Origin: Nitrospira sp. | GTDB lineage: Bacteria; Nitrospirota; Nitrospiria; Nitrospirales; UBA8639 | Direction of reading: 5' to 3' | Assembly (NCBI GenBank): GCA_011523385.1 | Contig: WTGX01000017.1 | Span: forward strand, 24,107 to 83,217 | DNA length: 59,111 nucleotides | Shown: piece by piece, positions 42,618-52,256 of the stretch | Layout: each line of letters starts with the position of its first letter | Numbering within the stretch: the first letter of the stretch is position 1 | Notes under the pieces: model-generated | The model's database searches: none | Seen by the model: the letters and a program-made list of their open reading frames with translations, nothing else | What the model was told of the DNA's origin: nothing | Program-made: the position numbers and the translations under genes

Positions 42618-44285
42618 CTAAAAATAATAACCGAAGTTGATATTAAGGCGCTTTTGCCATATGTCACGTCCGTTAGCGCCGACGTTGCCGCCGGTATCAT
42701 AGATGTTGCAGTAGTTGCAAGATCCAAATTCGTTACCGACAAAGGCGTTGCCGTTGGAGAATGCCAGATCGATATAATTAAACCAGCCCCCCCGTGACCA
42801 GGAAGCGCCGAGTGTCAACAGAGAGCTGGCGTTGAAATCGTCTCTTGTTTTCTGGATGGAACTCCACTCGATATAAGGCGTAATGCTGTCAGGTTTGAGG
42901 CTTTCGAGCCAGAGCCAGTCGGGCCATATTTGAGACGTATCGATACCGATGTAGCGGAGATTGATCGCGGGGATCCATCCTTCGGATGCCGTCAGCCAGG
43001 GGAAATCATAAGCCCCGAGTGGAATCAGGTCTCCGGTCCCCCAAGGGGTATCATCGGGAATGTCGAACTTGTAGTAACTGATCTGCGACACGAGCGTGAA
43101 ATCGCCCAACTGGTTCTTCGCGTGCGCGGAAAGGGCATAGTGGGCACCATCGTCATCAGCCCCGACGTTGGTGCCCTTCAGCATCCCGTATTGAAACGAC
43201 GCGCCAAAATCTCCGAGAGAGTCGGTCGCATAGATCGCACGCAGGTTGAATTGATGCTCCTCCTGAAAACCGCAATTGCAAGGGATTGGTGCCCTATTGA
43301 ATTTCGGGTCATCATAAAAACCAGGCTTTCTAGGCATGTTAGGGAAGGCCGTGCCCTCTTCAAGAGGCCAGCCAGGGAAGGCCACATTACCGTTGTCGGG
43401 ATTGACGAGCACGTCCCACTTTACAGGATCATAGCTGTATCGCACGCTACCACGGCTGGCGCCTCCCTCCCAATGGCCTTCGCTCTGAAGAAAGTACCCA
43501 AGATCAAGGGTCAGGTTGCCAAAGGTGTTGGTCCACGTGAGCCCCAGGTCCCTGTCATCGGAAAGCCCGACGTAGTAATGCTGGTCGAAGAACCAACTGG
43601 AGGAAACTCCATAGGGCCCCGGCCCGAAAGGAACGCGCACAATACCGGCCTTGAACGTGCCGGATTTTTCCGAAGTATACCCCAGGTAGGCTTTGGACAG
43701 CGCACTGTATCCGGGATTTTTAAGATACCACCACCACCGGTATTCGAGTTTACCGATCAGGCCGTCAGAGCCGCCGGAGTCGAGATCGACGTTGATGCGG
43801 AAGGTATCAAACATAAAGCCTCCGACGTTTCTGCCTCGACGGTCACCTGTGATGTCAGGGCCGGTATCCGCGTACGCGGGAGTCTGATTATAAGAACCGT
43901 AGACGTAGTTCGCACGAATGGCGCCACCGATCTTGAGCCGGCTTTTTTTAGGCTCCGCTGTCTCCGCGGGCTCAGGGGGCTTATCCAATTGTACGATCTC
44001 CTTCGCGGGCTCTTCCGGGTGCTGGTGCTCTTCTTCCGAATGCCGAGGCTCTTCCGAGTCGATCTTCAGCAGCTCTCTTAGCTTCTCCTCGGTGATGTGG
44101 TATTTTTTCATCAGATCGAGCGCGCCATGCTCGATCCCCACTTCCTCTGCAAGTTTATCGATTTCAGCTTCATCCGTAACCATCGTTCCGTCACGGTCTA
44201 CTGCATGAGCAGCCATCACCGAAGAAACGAAAAGCAAGGCCGCAATACTCATCAGCATATTGCATAGCAGCACCTTTAGTTTCAT
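42618..44285 (-). CDS. Outer-membrane porin with acidic N-terminal linker
   Basis: The ATG at 44285 suits the AAGGAG upstream better than the one at 44291. A signal peptide (LCNMLMSIAALLFVSSVMAA) is followed by a helical segment (EAEIDKLAEEVGIEHGALDL) and an acidic/His linker (EEPRHSEEEHQHPEEPAKE). From about residue 110 come beta strands typical of a porin: LKIGGAIRANYVYGSYNQTP, GKLEYRWWWYLKNPGY, KAGIVRVPFGPGPYGVSSSW. It ends in INFGYYF with an aromatic terminal residue, as needed for barrel assembly. It resembles phosphate-selective or general porins; the solute is not known. It is divergent from the PotABCD-like genes. Confidence 0.8.
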   Translation of the reverse strand: MKLKVLLCNMLMSIAALLFVSSVMAAHAVDRDGTMVTDEAEIDKLAEEVGIEHGALDLMKKYHITEEKLRELLKIDSEEPRHSEEEHQHPEEPAKEIVQLDKPPEPAETAEPKKSRLKIGGAIRANYVYGSYNQTPAYADTGPDITGDRRGRNVGGFMFDTFRINVDLDSGGSDGLIGKLEYRWWWYLKNPGYSALSKAYLGYTSEKSGTFKAGIVRVPFGPGPYGVSSSWFFDQHYYVGLSDDRDLGLTWTNTFGNLTLDLGYFLQSEGHWEGGASRGSVRYSYDPVKWDVLVNPDNGNVAFPGWPLEEGTAFPNMPRKPGFYDDPKFNRAPIPCNCGFQEEHQFNLRAIYATDSLGDFGASFQYGMLKGTNVGADDDGAHYALSAHAKNQLGDFTLVSQISYYKFDIPDDTPWGTGDLIPLGAYDFPWLTASEGWIPAINLRYIGIDTSQIWPDWLWLESLKPDSITPYIEWSSIQKTRDDFNASSLLTLGASWSRGGWFNYIDLAFSNGNAFVGNEFGSCNYCNIYDTGGNVGANGRDIWQKRLNINFGYYF

Positions 44286-44556
44286 AACCATTTCTCCTTG
44301 AGATTGAGGGGCGGGGATGGGGGGATTGATGCAGTCGCGCTTCTTTTGGACAGTCTCGACCTTTTAAGTTAATTACGTTAACATAGGCGTCGACGCATCT
44401 CGTCTGAGTCAATAAGCATGCCACCTTTTATCCGATGAATCAAGGGGGAGGTTGCTATTATCTCCGGCCTGTGGCATTTACAGGCGTGGCAAGAGAGATA
44501 AAGTCGATCTCGCAATCAACCGAGTCCGGCTCGGAACACCTGAGGTGTGAGGAAGT

Positions 44557-45669
44557 ATGAACGGCGACGATCCCCTGGTTCGCTTCGTCAATATCCAAAA
44601 GAGCTACGATGGGGAAACCCTCGTTATAAAGAATCTCAATCTGAACGTCGAAAATGGCGAGTTTCTGACCATTCTCGGCCCGTCCGGTTCCGGCAAAACC
44701 ACGTGTCTGCTGATGCTGGCCGGTTTCGAGCCGGCCACCCACGGTGAGATTTATCTGAAAGATCAGCCGATTAATCGGGTGCCGCCGCACAAACGCGGCA
44801 TCGGCATGGTGTTCCAGAACTACGCCTTGTTTCCCCACATGACCGTTGCGGAAAATCTCGCTTTTCCCCTTGACGTGCGGGGCATGAGCAAGTCGGAGAA
44901 GACGGAGAAGGTCAAGCGGGCGCTGGATATGGTTCAACTGGGCGGGTACGGCGACCGGCAACCGGCGCAGCTCTCCGGTGGTCAGCAACAGCGCGTGGCG
45001 GTGGCACGATCGTTGATCTTCGATCCCGACCTGGTGTTGATGGACGAACCCTTGGGGGCACTTGACAAGAATCTGCGCGAGCAGATGCAATATGAAATCA
45101 AGTCCATTCACCAGAATCTGGGGATCACGATGGTGTACGTGACCCACGATCAGAGTATCGCCTTGACCTTGTCCGACCGTATCGCGGTGTTCGACAACGG
45201 CATCATTCAGCAATGCGCCGCGCCGGACGTGCTGTACGAACAACCCGAGAATGCCTTCGTCGCCAACTTCATCGGCGAGAACAATCGGTTGATCGGCACG
45301 GTGGTCGAGGACAACGGCGACACCGTCAAGGTGGATGTCAACAACGGCCATATCGTCGAGGCGAAAAAGGTCAACGTGGAAGGCATTGGTTCGCGGTCCA
45401 CGTTGTCGCTGCGACCGGAGCGCGTGGTCGTCGATCCCGAGCCGCACAGCCTGCCGAACGTGTTCCTGGCGAAAACCAAACAGTTGATCTATCTGGGCGA
45501 TCATATCCGCACGAGGTTTTCGATCTGCGGAACCGATGATTTTATCGTCAAGATTCCGAATTCCGCGGTCCACGCCGCCATCTCGGAGGGAGATGAAGTG
45601 AAGATCGGTTGGAAGGTGGAAGATTGTCGGGCCGTGGATGTGTGGCCGTGCCCGACTCCTCATTCATAA
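44557..45669 (+). CDS. PotA-like ABC importer, ATP-binding subunit
   Basis: The 370-residue protein has a complete ATPase: LGPSGSGKTTCLLMLAGFEP (Walker A), QNYALFPHMTVAENLAFPLD (Q-loop), LSGGQQQRVAVARSL (signature), LVLMDEPLGALDKNLREQMQ (Walker B/D-loop) and VTHDQ. A C-terminal TOBE-like domain follows (RSTLSLRPERVVVDPEPHSL). It belongs to the PotA/FbpC group for polyamines, iron or similar solutes. It starts a four-gene importer set. A GTTAA/TTAAC pair at about 44369-44383, upstream, could be an operator. Confidence 0.9.
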   Translation: MNGDDPLVRFVNIQKSYDGETLVIKNLNLNVENGEFLTILGPSGSGKTTCLLMLAGFEPATHGEIYLKDQPINRVPPHKRGIGMVFQNYALFPHMTVAENLAFPLDVRGMSKSEKTEKVKRALDMVQLGGYGDRQPAQLSGGQQQRVAVARSLIFDPDLVLMDEPLGALDKNLREQMQYEIKSIHQNLGITMVYVTHDQSIALTLSDRIAVFDNGIIQQCAAPDVLYEQPENAFVANFIGENNRLIGTVVEDNGDTVKVDVNNGHIVEAKKVNVEGIGSRSTLSLRPERVVVDPEPHSLPNVFLAKTKQLIYLGDHIRTRFSICGTDDFIVKIPNSAVHAAISEGDEVKIGWKVEDCRAVDVWPCPTPHS

Positions 45670-45734
45670 ACCACATGCGAATGCCGGACGTTTGATGAAC
45701 TTCTCCGGAGGAACCGGAGAAAGAAGGAGGAAAA

Positions 45735-46820
45735 ATGATGCGCAACTATGTACTCACAACCTTGTTATCCACTGTTGTTGCAGTGGGAATGATCGGAATC
45801 GCCCAGGCCGAGGTCAACGTGGTGACGTGGGGAGGAGCCTATGCCGTGTCGCAACAGAAGGCTTACGGCGACACCTGGAAGGGAGAGAAGATCAACTGGA
45901 TCAACTACAACGGTGGTCTCGGCGAGATCCGCACGCAAGTTGAATCCGGTGCCGTGACGTGGGACGTCGTCGACGTGCTGCCCGACCAAGTCCGCACGGG
46001 CTGCGATGAAGGCTTATTCGAGCCGCTTGATCGCAGCATGTTCGTTCCCGCCCCGGACGGGACGCCGATGGATAAAGACACCATGAACAAGGCGCCGAAC
46101 AACTGCGTGGCGCCGAATATTTTCTGGTCGTACCTCGCGTTCTATGAGGAAGGGACGTTCAAGGGCGAACAACCGTCGACCATTGCAGATTTTTTCGACG
46201 TTGAGAAGTTTCCGGGCAAGCGCGGCATTCATACCTGGCCCAATGCGTTGATCGAAATGGCATTGTTGGCGGACGGCGTTCCCATTGACAAGATCTACGA
46301 AGTCATGAGCACCGGCGAGGGCATTGATCGTGCATTCGCCAAACTGGATCAGATCAAGGATCACGCCGTGTTCTGGTCAGCCGGCTCGAAGCCCATCGAA
46401 CTCGTCAAGAGCGGTGAAACGTCGATGGCCTTGGCCTACAACGGCCGCGTCGGGGCCGCGGTCCTGAACGAAGGAGAGAAGTTGGTGCCGATCTGGGATG
46501 GACAGGTGGTGGAAGAACAATGGTGGGTGGTGCTGAAGGGGTCCCCGAATGCCGAAGCGGCAAAGAAGTTCCTGGTCCATGCAACGGCTCCTCAACAGCA
46601 GGCCGCTCAAGCCAAGTGGATCAACTATGGCCCGATGCGCAAGTCCGCTCTGGATCTTATCAAGGCCAATGAGCCATGGCATCACAGCGGCGTGAATATC
46701 ATGCCGTACATGCCGACCCGGGAAGAGGTTCTCCCGCGCTCTATTTTCGCTGATCCGGCCTGGTGGGCCGACTACGGTGGAGAGATTTCCGAACGCTATA
46801 CCTCGTGGATGAGCCAATAA
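45735..46820 (+). CDS. PotD-like periplasmic substrate-binding protein
   Basis: A strong AAGGAGG precedes the ATG at 45735. A signal peptide ends at AQAEVNVVTWGGAYAVSQQK. The mature protein follows the PotD/family 1 binding-protein plan: VTWDVVDVLPDQVRTGCDEG, NIFWSYLAFYEEGTF, GKRGIHTWPNALIEMALLA and ALAYNGRVGAAVLNEG. It binds the imported solute and delivers it to the two permeases. Polyamine is the first guess from the family. The neighbouring betaine-type methyltransferase makes other small cationic solutes worth considering. Confidence 0.87.
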   Translation: MMRNYVLTTLLSTVVAVGMIGIAQAEVNVVTWGGAYAVSQQKAYGDTWKGEKINWINYNGGLGEIRTQVESGAVTWDVVDVLPDQVRTGCDEGLFEPLDRSMFVPAPDGTPMDKDTMNKAPNNCVAPNIFWSYLAFYEEGTFKGEQPSTIADFFDVEKFPGKRGIHTWPNALIEMALLADGVPIDKIYEVMSTGEGIDRAFAKLDQIKDHAVFWSAGSKPIELVKSGETSMALAYNGRVGAAVLNEGEKLVPIWDGQVVEEQWWVVLKGSPNAEAAKKFLVHATAPQQQAAQAKWINYGPMRKSALDLIKANEPWHHSGVNIMPYMPTREEVLPRSIFADPAWWADYGGEISERYTSWMSQ

Positions 46821-46846
46821 TCCGGTAACTTGAACGGTTGAGACGT

Positions 46847-46872
46847 CGGGGCTGCTCTTCGGACCGGCCCCG
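46847..46872 (+). terminator. Possible attenuator between binding protein and permeases
   Basis: CGGGGC (46847-46852) and GCCCCG (46867-46872) can form a GC-rich hairpin just after the binding-protein gene. Such stems often let the binding protein be made in excess. There is no T-run. Confidence 0.35.
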
Positions 46873-46909
46873 CGTTCCCCCCTTCTCCGTGACTTGAGAA
46901 TTTTTGACG

Positions 46910-48172
46910 ATGTCCATGTCTCCGGCCAAACCCGGCGGTCCCGTCCTGACAGCCGATGGGACGCCCCTGAAAACCAGCCTGGAGCGGTCCCTGAAGCTCA
47001 GTAAACTCCGCGCCCTGGGGCTGATCTTTCCCCCACTGTTGTTTCTGATGATCCTGTTTGTCATTCCAATCGGCAGTTTGTTGACGCGCAGCATCGACGA
47101 TGGCTTGAGCAACAAGGTGTTGCCGAAGACCCTGGCGGCGTTTGAGCGCTGGGATAAGACCTCCGAACCGGATGAGTCCATGTTCGAGGCCATGTATCTC
47201 GACATGAAAGCGGCGGACAAGCTTGACCTCAGCAAGCTCGGTACCCGCATGAATTACGAAAAATCAGGATGGCGCAGCCTGCTCAAGATTACGACGCGCG
47301 GGTTGAACCGCATCGACGGGCCACCGTACAAGCCGGCGATGCTGCAACTCAACAAGCGATGGGGTGATATCGAGTTCTGGCAATCGCTCGGAGCGATGAA
47401 AGACCCCGTGACCCTGGGATATTACCTGAAGGCCGTCGATCTCAAATATGATGGAAACAAGAACATCATGAGGGTCAATAAACACAACAGGATTTACCAG
47501 ATGCTTTGGTGGCGCACGTTCCTGGTGAGCATGATCGTCACCATCGGCTGCCTGGTCCTGGCCTATCCGGTGGCTCACCTGTTGGCGACCCTGCCGCTTC
47601 GGCTCTCCAACCTGTTGATGATTTGCGTCCTGATGCCGTTCTGGACGTCGCTACTTGTGCGCATCGTGTCCTGGATGGTCATGCTGCAACAGAACGGCGT
47701 CGTCAATGATTCGCTGGTATCCCTGGGCATGCTCCACGACGAGAACCGGTTGTCGATGATGTACAACTTCACCGGCACGGTCATCGTCATGACGCAGATT
47801 CTCCTGCCGTTCATGATTCTGCCGATTTACAGCGTGATGAAAACCATTCCATCGAGCTATATAAAGGCGGCTCAGAATCTGGGCGCGACGCCGTCTCTGG
47901 CTTTTATCAAGGTGTATATGCCGCAAACGATTCCCGGCGTCGGGGCGGGCTGTATTCTGGTGTTTATCGTGGCCATCGGGTACTACATCACCCCCGAACT
48001 CGTCGGCGGCAAAGACGGACGATTGATCGGCAACCTCATCGCCTATCACATGCAGAACTCGTTGAACTGGGGTCTGGCTGCGGCCATGGGGACGATCCTG
48101 TTGGTTGCGATCCTCACCCTGTATTGGGTCTACGACAAACTGGTCGGCGTCGATAACATGAAAATGGGTTGA
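46910..48172 (+). CDS. PotB-like ABC permease with long periplasmic insertion
   Basis: The start is taken as the ATG at 46910. The 420-residue protein has a first helix (GLIFPPLLFLMILFVIPIGS). About 130 residues follow without a membrane helix (LSNKVLPKTLAAFERWDKTS to KNIMRVNKHNRIYQML). The permease core comes next (FLVSMIVTIGCLVLAYPVAH, LMICVLMPFWTSLLVRIVSW). The coupling loop NLGATPSLAFIKVYMPQTIP is the EAA motif that contacts the ATPase. The insertion makes it longer than the usual 280-300 residue PotB. It could help dock the binding protein. Confidence 0.87.
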   Translation: MSMSPAKPGGPVLTADGTPLKTSLERSLKLSKLRALGLIFPPLLFLMILFVIPIGSLLTRSIDDGLSNKVLPKTLAAFERWDKTSEPDESMFEAMYLDMKAADKLDLSKLGTRMNYEKSGWRSLLKITTRGLNRIDGPPYKPAMLQLNKRWGDIEFWQSLGAMKDPVTLGYYLKAVDLKYDGNKNIMRVNKHNRIYQMLWWRTFLVSMIVTIGCLVLAYPVAHLLATLPLRLSNLLMICVLMPFWTSLLVRIVSWMVMLQQNGVVNDSLVSLGMLHDENRLSMMYNFTGTVIVMTQILLPFMILPIYSVMKTIPSSYIKAAQNLGATPSLAFIKVYMPQTIPGVGAGCILVFIVAIGYYITPELVGGKDGRLIGNLIAYHMQNSLNWGLAAAMGTILLVAILTLYWVYDKLVGVDNMKMG

Positions 48173-48175
48173 CAC

Positions 48176-49066
48176 ATGGCACCTCCACTGTACGCCACTC
48201 CCGGACAGCGCATCTGGCACTACCTCTATTTGACGGTCTGTGCGTTAGTGCTGTTTTTTCTGGTTTCACCGCTGATCGTTGTGATCCCGCTGTCCTTCAA
48301 CTCGGCGCCGTTTTTGCATTTTACCCCGGAAATGCTGACGCTGGACCCGAAAGGTTATTCCACGGTCTGGTACAAGTCCCTGTTCGGAATGTGCGACGCA
48401 GAGGGGGCTTCGCTGTGGACTTCGTGTACGGACAAATGGAAGGTGGGCGCCTTCAACAGTTTCATGATTGCCGTCATGTCGACGGTACTGGCCACCACTC
48501 TCGGAACGCTCGCGGCCCTGGGCTTGAGTCGGGACCACGTGCCCTTTCGTCGAGCCATTATGGGGCTGATGATCTCACCGCTTATCGTGCCGTTAATCAT
48601 CACGGCATCGGGCATGTTCTTTTTCTTCGCCAAAGTCAATCTGGTCTCGACCTTGCCTGGAATCGTATTGGCACACACGATTTTGGGGCTTCCGTTTGTC
48701 GTGATTACCGTGACCTCGACGTTGGTCGGGTTCGACAATACCATGATGAAGGCGGCGGCCACTCTCGGCGGGCCCCCCATCTACAACTTTTTCAAGATCC
48801 AGATACCCTTGGTTGCCCCAGGGGTCATCTCTGGAGCCTTATTTGCGTTTATCACCTCATTCGACGAGATCGTGATTATCCTGTTCATTGGCGGACCCGA
48901 TCAACATACCCTGCCGTGGCAGATGTGGTCCGGGGTCCGTGAGGAAATCAGCCCGACGATTCTTGCCGCGGCCACGATTCTCGTGCTGCTGTCGATCGTG
49001 TTATTGACCACCCTCGAATTATTGCGCCGGCGTAGCGAACGGCTGCGCGGCATCTCGCCCTCGTAA
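48176..49066 (+). CDS. PotC-like ABC permease
   Basis: The 296-residue protein has six helices (LYLTVCALVLFFLVSPLIVV, VPLIITASGMFFFFAKVNLV, LAAATILVLLSIVLLTTLEL). The EAA-type loop AAATLGGPPIYNFFKIQIPL is present. It begins 3 bases after the stop of the first permease and completes the importer. Its length is normal for PotC. Confidence 0.9.
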   Translation: MAPPLYATPGQRIWHYLYLTVCALVLFFLVSPLIVVIPLSFNSAPFLHFTPEMLTLDPKGYSTVWYKSLFGMCDAEGASLWTSCTDKWKVGAFNSFMIAVMSTVLATTLGTLAALGLSRDHVPFRRAIMGLMISPLIVPLIITASGMFFFFAKVNLVSTLPGIVLAHTILGLPFVVITVTSTLVGFDNTMMKAAATLGGPPIYNFFKIQIPLVAPGVISGALFAFITSFDEIVIILFIGGPDQHTLPWQMWSGVREEISPTILAAATILVLLSIVLLTTLELLRRRSERLRGISPS

Positions 49067-49263
49067 CGTGCGGTGCAGCGCATTCATCCATGGCGAAGGT
49101 TGCGTCTCCCCCTCTATGTGCGCGATTTTATTGACCCTTAAAAAATTGCTGTGATAAGTTGGCCGGATGATGGTTCTTGGCCTTTCCCGTATCAACAAAG
49201 GGAAAACGAGGTTCACGAGGTGCGCGGGCGGGCACAGGGGCCCGCCCCTACAAGGGGATGACC

Positions 49264-50355
49264 ATGGGCGATAGTGTGGCGGAACACATTGCCGCCTTGA
49301 AGGATGAGGATTGGGGTATCCGCGAAGATGCGGCCATGGCCCTTGGCGAATCCCGTGACCCCAGGGGAGTGAATCCATTGATTGAGGCCTTACGGGATTC
49401 CGATCGAGCCGTGAAAACTGCCGCCACCAATGCGTTGACGGCCATCGGAGCCCCGGCCGTCGTGGACTTGAGTTACTGCCTGCAGGACCCGGATTTGTCC
49501 GTGCAGGAGGCTGCGGCGTCCGTTTTGTCCGAGATTGCCGATGAGCGGGTGCTCGAACCTCTGCAGTCCGCTCTCCTGAACCAGGATTGGGTTGTGCGCA
49601 TGCATGCCGTCCGGGCCGTGGGGCGACTCAAAAACCCACGGTCGGTCGAAACCCTGGTGTTGCTGCTTCAGGACAAGGTGCCGGCGGTCCGTGATGAAGC
49701 CATTGCGGCGCTGGTGGCCATTGGTGAGTCGGCGGTCGAGCCCTTGGTGGCGGCGCTGAAGGATCAGGATTGGCGGGTCCGCCTGCGAGCCACGGAAGCG
49801 TTGTGCGTCTTGAAATCCCCGACGGCCGTCGAGCCCCTGGTGCGAATTATGCAGCACGATCCCGATACGGCCGTGCGCCAGGAGGCCATTCGGGCGCTCG
49901 GGTATATCGGCGACAAAGCCGCAGTCGATCCCCTCTTGGGGGTCATTGAGGAACCTCGTTTACAGGTTCGCGTCATCGAAGCGACCGGGAGAATCGGCGA
50001 CCGGCGCGTCCTCCCCATGTTGTTTCGGCTGGTGAGCGAGTTGAAGACGAGCGATTATGAAGATCGAACCCCGGCCTGTGAGGATAACCGGTACGAAGAG
50101 GATCTGGCCAGCGTGGAGGAGGCCATTCGGGCGATTGCCCGCATCCATGACGAGGAGGCCATTCCTCTGTTGATCACGGCCCTGCAAAGCACCCTGATAC
50201 GGAACGAAGCGAGTGACGCCCTGGTCCAGTTCGGACAGAAGGCCGTTGCTCCTTTGGTCAGCCAACTGCAACGTGAACAGGACGAAAACATTCGCTACCA
50301 TATCAAGGAAACCCTGACCCAGTTGGGATGGAACCCCAAACGGGTACGGCTATAG
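49264..50355 (+). CDS. HEAT-repeat protein 1 of 4
   Basis: The ATG at 49264 (MGDSVAEHIAALKDEDWGIR) has AAGGGG 7 bases upstream; the open frame from 49177 is not supported by a ribosome site. The 363 residues are mostly HEAT units: IREDAAMALGESRDPRGVNP, WVVRMHAVRAVGRLKNPRSV, WRVRLRATEALCVLKSPTAV. Near residue 260-290 a cysteine-containing acidic insertion (YEDRTPACEDNRYEEDLASV) breaks the regular array. The protein is a solenoid scaffold and probably binds other proteins. It starts a cluster of four HEAT genes with gaps of 36, -8 and 19 bases. Confidence 0.83.
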   Translation: MGDSVAEHIAALKDEDWGIREDAAMALGESRDPRGVNPLIEALRDSDRAVKTAATNALTAIGAPAVVDLSYCLQDPDLSVQEAAASVLSEIADERVLEPLQSALLNQDWVVRMHAVRAVGRLKNPRSVETLVLLLQDKVPAVRDEAIAALVAIGESAVEPLVAALKDQDWRVRLRATEALCVLKSPTAVEPLVRIMQHDPDTAVRQEAIRALGYIGDKAAVDPLLGVIEEPRLQVRVIEATGRIGDRRVLPMLFRLVSELKTSDYEDRTPACEDNRYEEDLASVEEAIRAIARIHDEEAIPLLITALQSTLIRNEASDALVQFGQKAVAPLVSQLQREQDENIRYHIKETLTQLGWNPKRVRL

Positions 50356-50391
50356 CACTGACTGCGAATAAAAGGATAAGACCGGACCGCC

Positions 50392-51489
50392 ATGCCGAAA
50401 GAGCCCATTGAAGTCATCGTGACCGAGCTTGATCATGAGGAAGATTGGCGCCGTATGCGTGCTACGGCCACGTGTCTGAAGGGCGGTCCCAACGTCGTGG
50501 TCCTGGTCATCGAGGCCATGAAAACCGGGTCGCCGGATTATCAGATTGAAGCGGCCCGCATGTTGGCGCGGATCCGGGACCCTCAGGCCGGGGTGCCGCT
50601 GGTCGAGTTGATGCAGGGCGAGAATGAGAGCGTGCGGGAGGCCGTGGTGGTCTCACTGGAACAAATGGCCGGCATCGTCAATGAAGAGACCGCGGCGGCC
50701 CTAGTCGAGCTGTTGAAAAATGAAACGCTTCGGCCCTCGGTCACCAAGCTCTTGGGGGTCATTCCCACGTCGATCGGCCCCCTGACCGTCATGCTCAAGG
50801 ACCCGGATGAGGAGGCGCGGGTCAACGCCGCCCGGATCCTTGATCATCTCCTGGATCCGCGCTCCGCGGATGCGCTGGTCGATGCGATGGGAGATCCCGC
50901 ACTCTGTGACCTGGCGATCGGGACCCTGCAAAAACTCAGTGCCATTCGGGACCGCATCGACGAGGTGATGGATGAATTGCGGGACGTGGAAGAATCCGAA
51001 CTCCGGGAGGGGGCGCGGCAGGAAGCCGTGCACAAGTTGCATCCGATCGGCCGGCCGAGCGTCGAGATTCTGATTGAATACCTCGAAGACGATGATTGGG
51101 TGGTGCGTGAAGCCGCGGCGGACGTGTTGGGGAAAATCGGCGACGTCCGGGCGGTTGAGCCGTTGATCGATCGTCTCAAGCGGGATAAAGATACGGGCGT
51201 CAAAGAACTGGCGACCAAGGGCTTGGGATTGATCGGTGACGCCAGACCCGTTCCTCTCCTGATTGACATGATTCCCATCAAACCGTTACGGGTATTGGCC
51301 GTGGAAGCCCTGGAAAAGATCAAGGACGTGGAGACCCTGCGTCCGTATGCTGAGGTGTTCAAGAAAATGAAGAATGACCGTGACGGGTTGGTCTCGTATA
51401 ACTCCGGGGTCATCATCGATAAATTGGAAGCCGCCGCCGCGCAGATGGATGAAACGCAGTGGGCGGAGAAGGAGCAGGTGAATGGCTGA
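50392..51489 (+). CDS. HEAT-repeat protein 2 of 4
   Basis: The 365-residue protein has HEAT units throughout, such as YQIEAARMLARIRDPQAGVP, ARVNAARILDHLLDPRSADA, WVVREAAADVLGKIGDVRAV. Between them lies a helical acidic segment (RDRIDEVMDELRDVEESELR). The C-terminal part (AEVFKKMKNDRDGLVSYNSG, DKLEAAAAQMDETQW) is non-repeat. Its stop overlaps the start of the next gene by eight bases, so translation is coupled. Confidence 0.83.
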   Translation: MPKEPIEVIVTELDHEEDWRRMRATATCLKGGPNVVVLVIEAMKTGSPDYQIEAARMLARIRDPQAGVPLVELMQGENESVREAVVVSLEQMAGIVNEETAAALVELLKNETLRPSVTKLLGVIPTSIGPLTVMLKDPDEEARVNAARILDHLLDPRSADALVDAMGDPALCDLAIGTLQKLSAIRDRIDEVMDELRDVEESELREGARQEAVHKLHPIGRPSVEILIEYLEDDDWVVREAAADVLGKIGDVRAVEPLIDRLKRDKDTGVKELATKGLGLIGDARPVPLLIDMIPIKPLRVLAVEALEKIKDVETLRPYAEVFKKMKNDRDGLVSYNSGVIIDKLEAAAAQMDETQWAEKEQVNG

Positions 51490-52237
51490 GAGTCAGCGCA
51501 TTGAACAATTATTGGCCGCGCTTCGGGATGAAAACGAAGGTCTGCAAAATTATGCGGCGGCCGGACTCGGGCAAATGGGTGATTCGGCCATCCCCCGCCT
51601 GATCGAGATGTTTGAGGATGATGATCTCGTGATCCGGGAGGCCGCGGTCAATGCCATCGTGCAAATCGGGGAACCGGCGATTGATCTCTTGATCCAAGCG
51701 TTGGAAGAAGATGAATGGACCGTGCGGGAGCAGGCAGCATCGGCGCTCGGGAAATTGAAGAGCTCCCGGGCGGTGTCACCGTTGGCCAAAGCGTTGAAAG
51801 ACAAGGATGGGGGCGTCCGAACCGCCGCGGTCTGGGCCCTGGAACGGATCGGCGATCCCGAAGCCGTGCCGGCCCTGGTGGACTGCCTCATGGATGCGAT
51901 GTTGCGTGAAGACGTGGCTCGCGTGTTAAAAAAGATCGGAGACGCCAGAGCCACGGATGCCTTGATCGACGGGCTGAAAGGATCCAATTGGATCGTCCGC
52001 CGCCATGCCGCCGAAGCCCTGGGGAAAATTGGCGATCCCAAGGGGTTCGCTCCGCTGGTGGAAGCCTTGACGGATGAGGACTGGCTGGTACGCCGGAACG
52101 CGGCCGAATCCTTGGCCCGGTTGGGTGATGCCCGCGCCATTCAGCCGGTGGTCGCCTTGTTGGAAGATGAAAATGAAATGGTCCGCGACACCGCCGAAGG
52201 CGTGTTGGCGAGTTTAGGATGGAAACCCGAGTCGTGA
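51482..52237 (+). CDS. HEAT-repeat protein 3 of 4
   Basis: The 251-residue protein is the most regular of the set, with about eight near-identical HEAT units of 31 residues: NYAAAGLGQMGDSAIPRLIE, WTVREQAASALGKLKSSRAV, WIVRRHAAEALGKIGDPKGF and WLVRRNAAESLARLGDARAI. It looks like an alpha-solenoid with little else. It starts inside the end of the previous gene. The high similarity of units suggests recent internal duplication. Confidence 0.85.
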   Translation: MAESQRIEQLLAALRDENEGLQNYAAAGLGQMGDSAIPRLIEMFEDDDLVIREAAVNAIVQIGEPAIDLLIQALEEDEWTVREQAASALGKLKSSRAVSPLAKALKDKDGGVRTAAVWALERIGDPEAVPALVDCLMDAMLREDVARVLKKIGDARATDALIDGLKGSNWIVRRHAAEALGKIGDPKGFAPLVEALTDEDWLVRRNAAESLARLGDARAIQPVVALLEDENEMVRDTAEGVLASLGWKPES

Positions 52238-52256
52238 AGAAGAAGGAGACATAGAT

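Noticed and set aside
42930..44081. A 383-residue plus-strand frame across the porin gene
   Set aside because: The minus frame has a signal peptide, beta strands and an aromatic C-terminal residue; the plus frame has none.
44458..45663. A 401-residue minus-strand frame opposite the PotA-like gene
   Set aside because: It mirrors the conserved ATPase motifs of the plus strand and has no support of its own.
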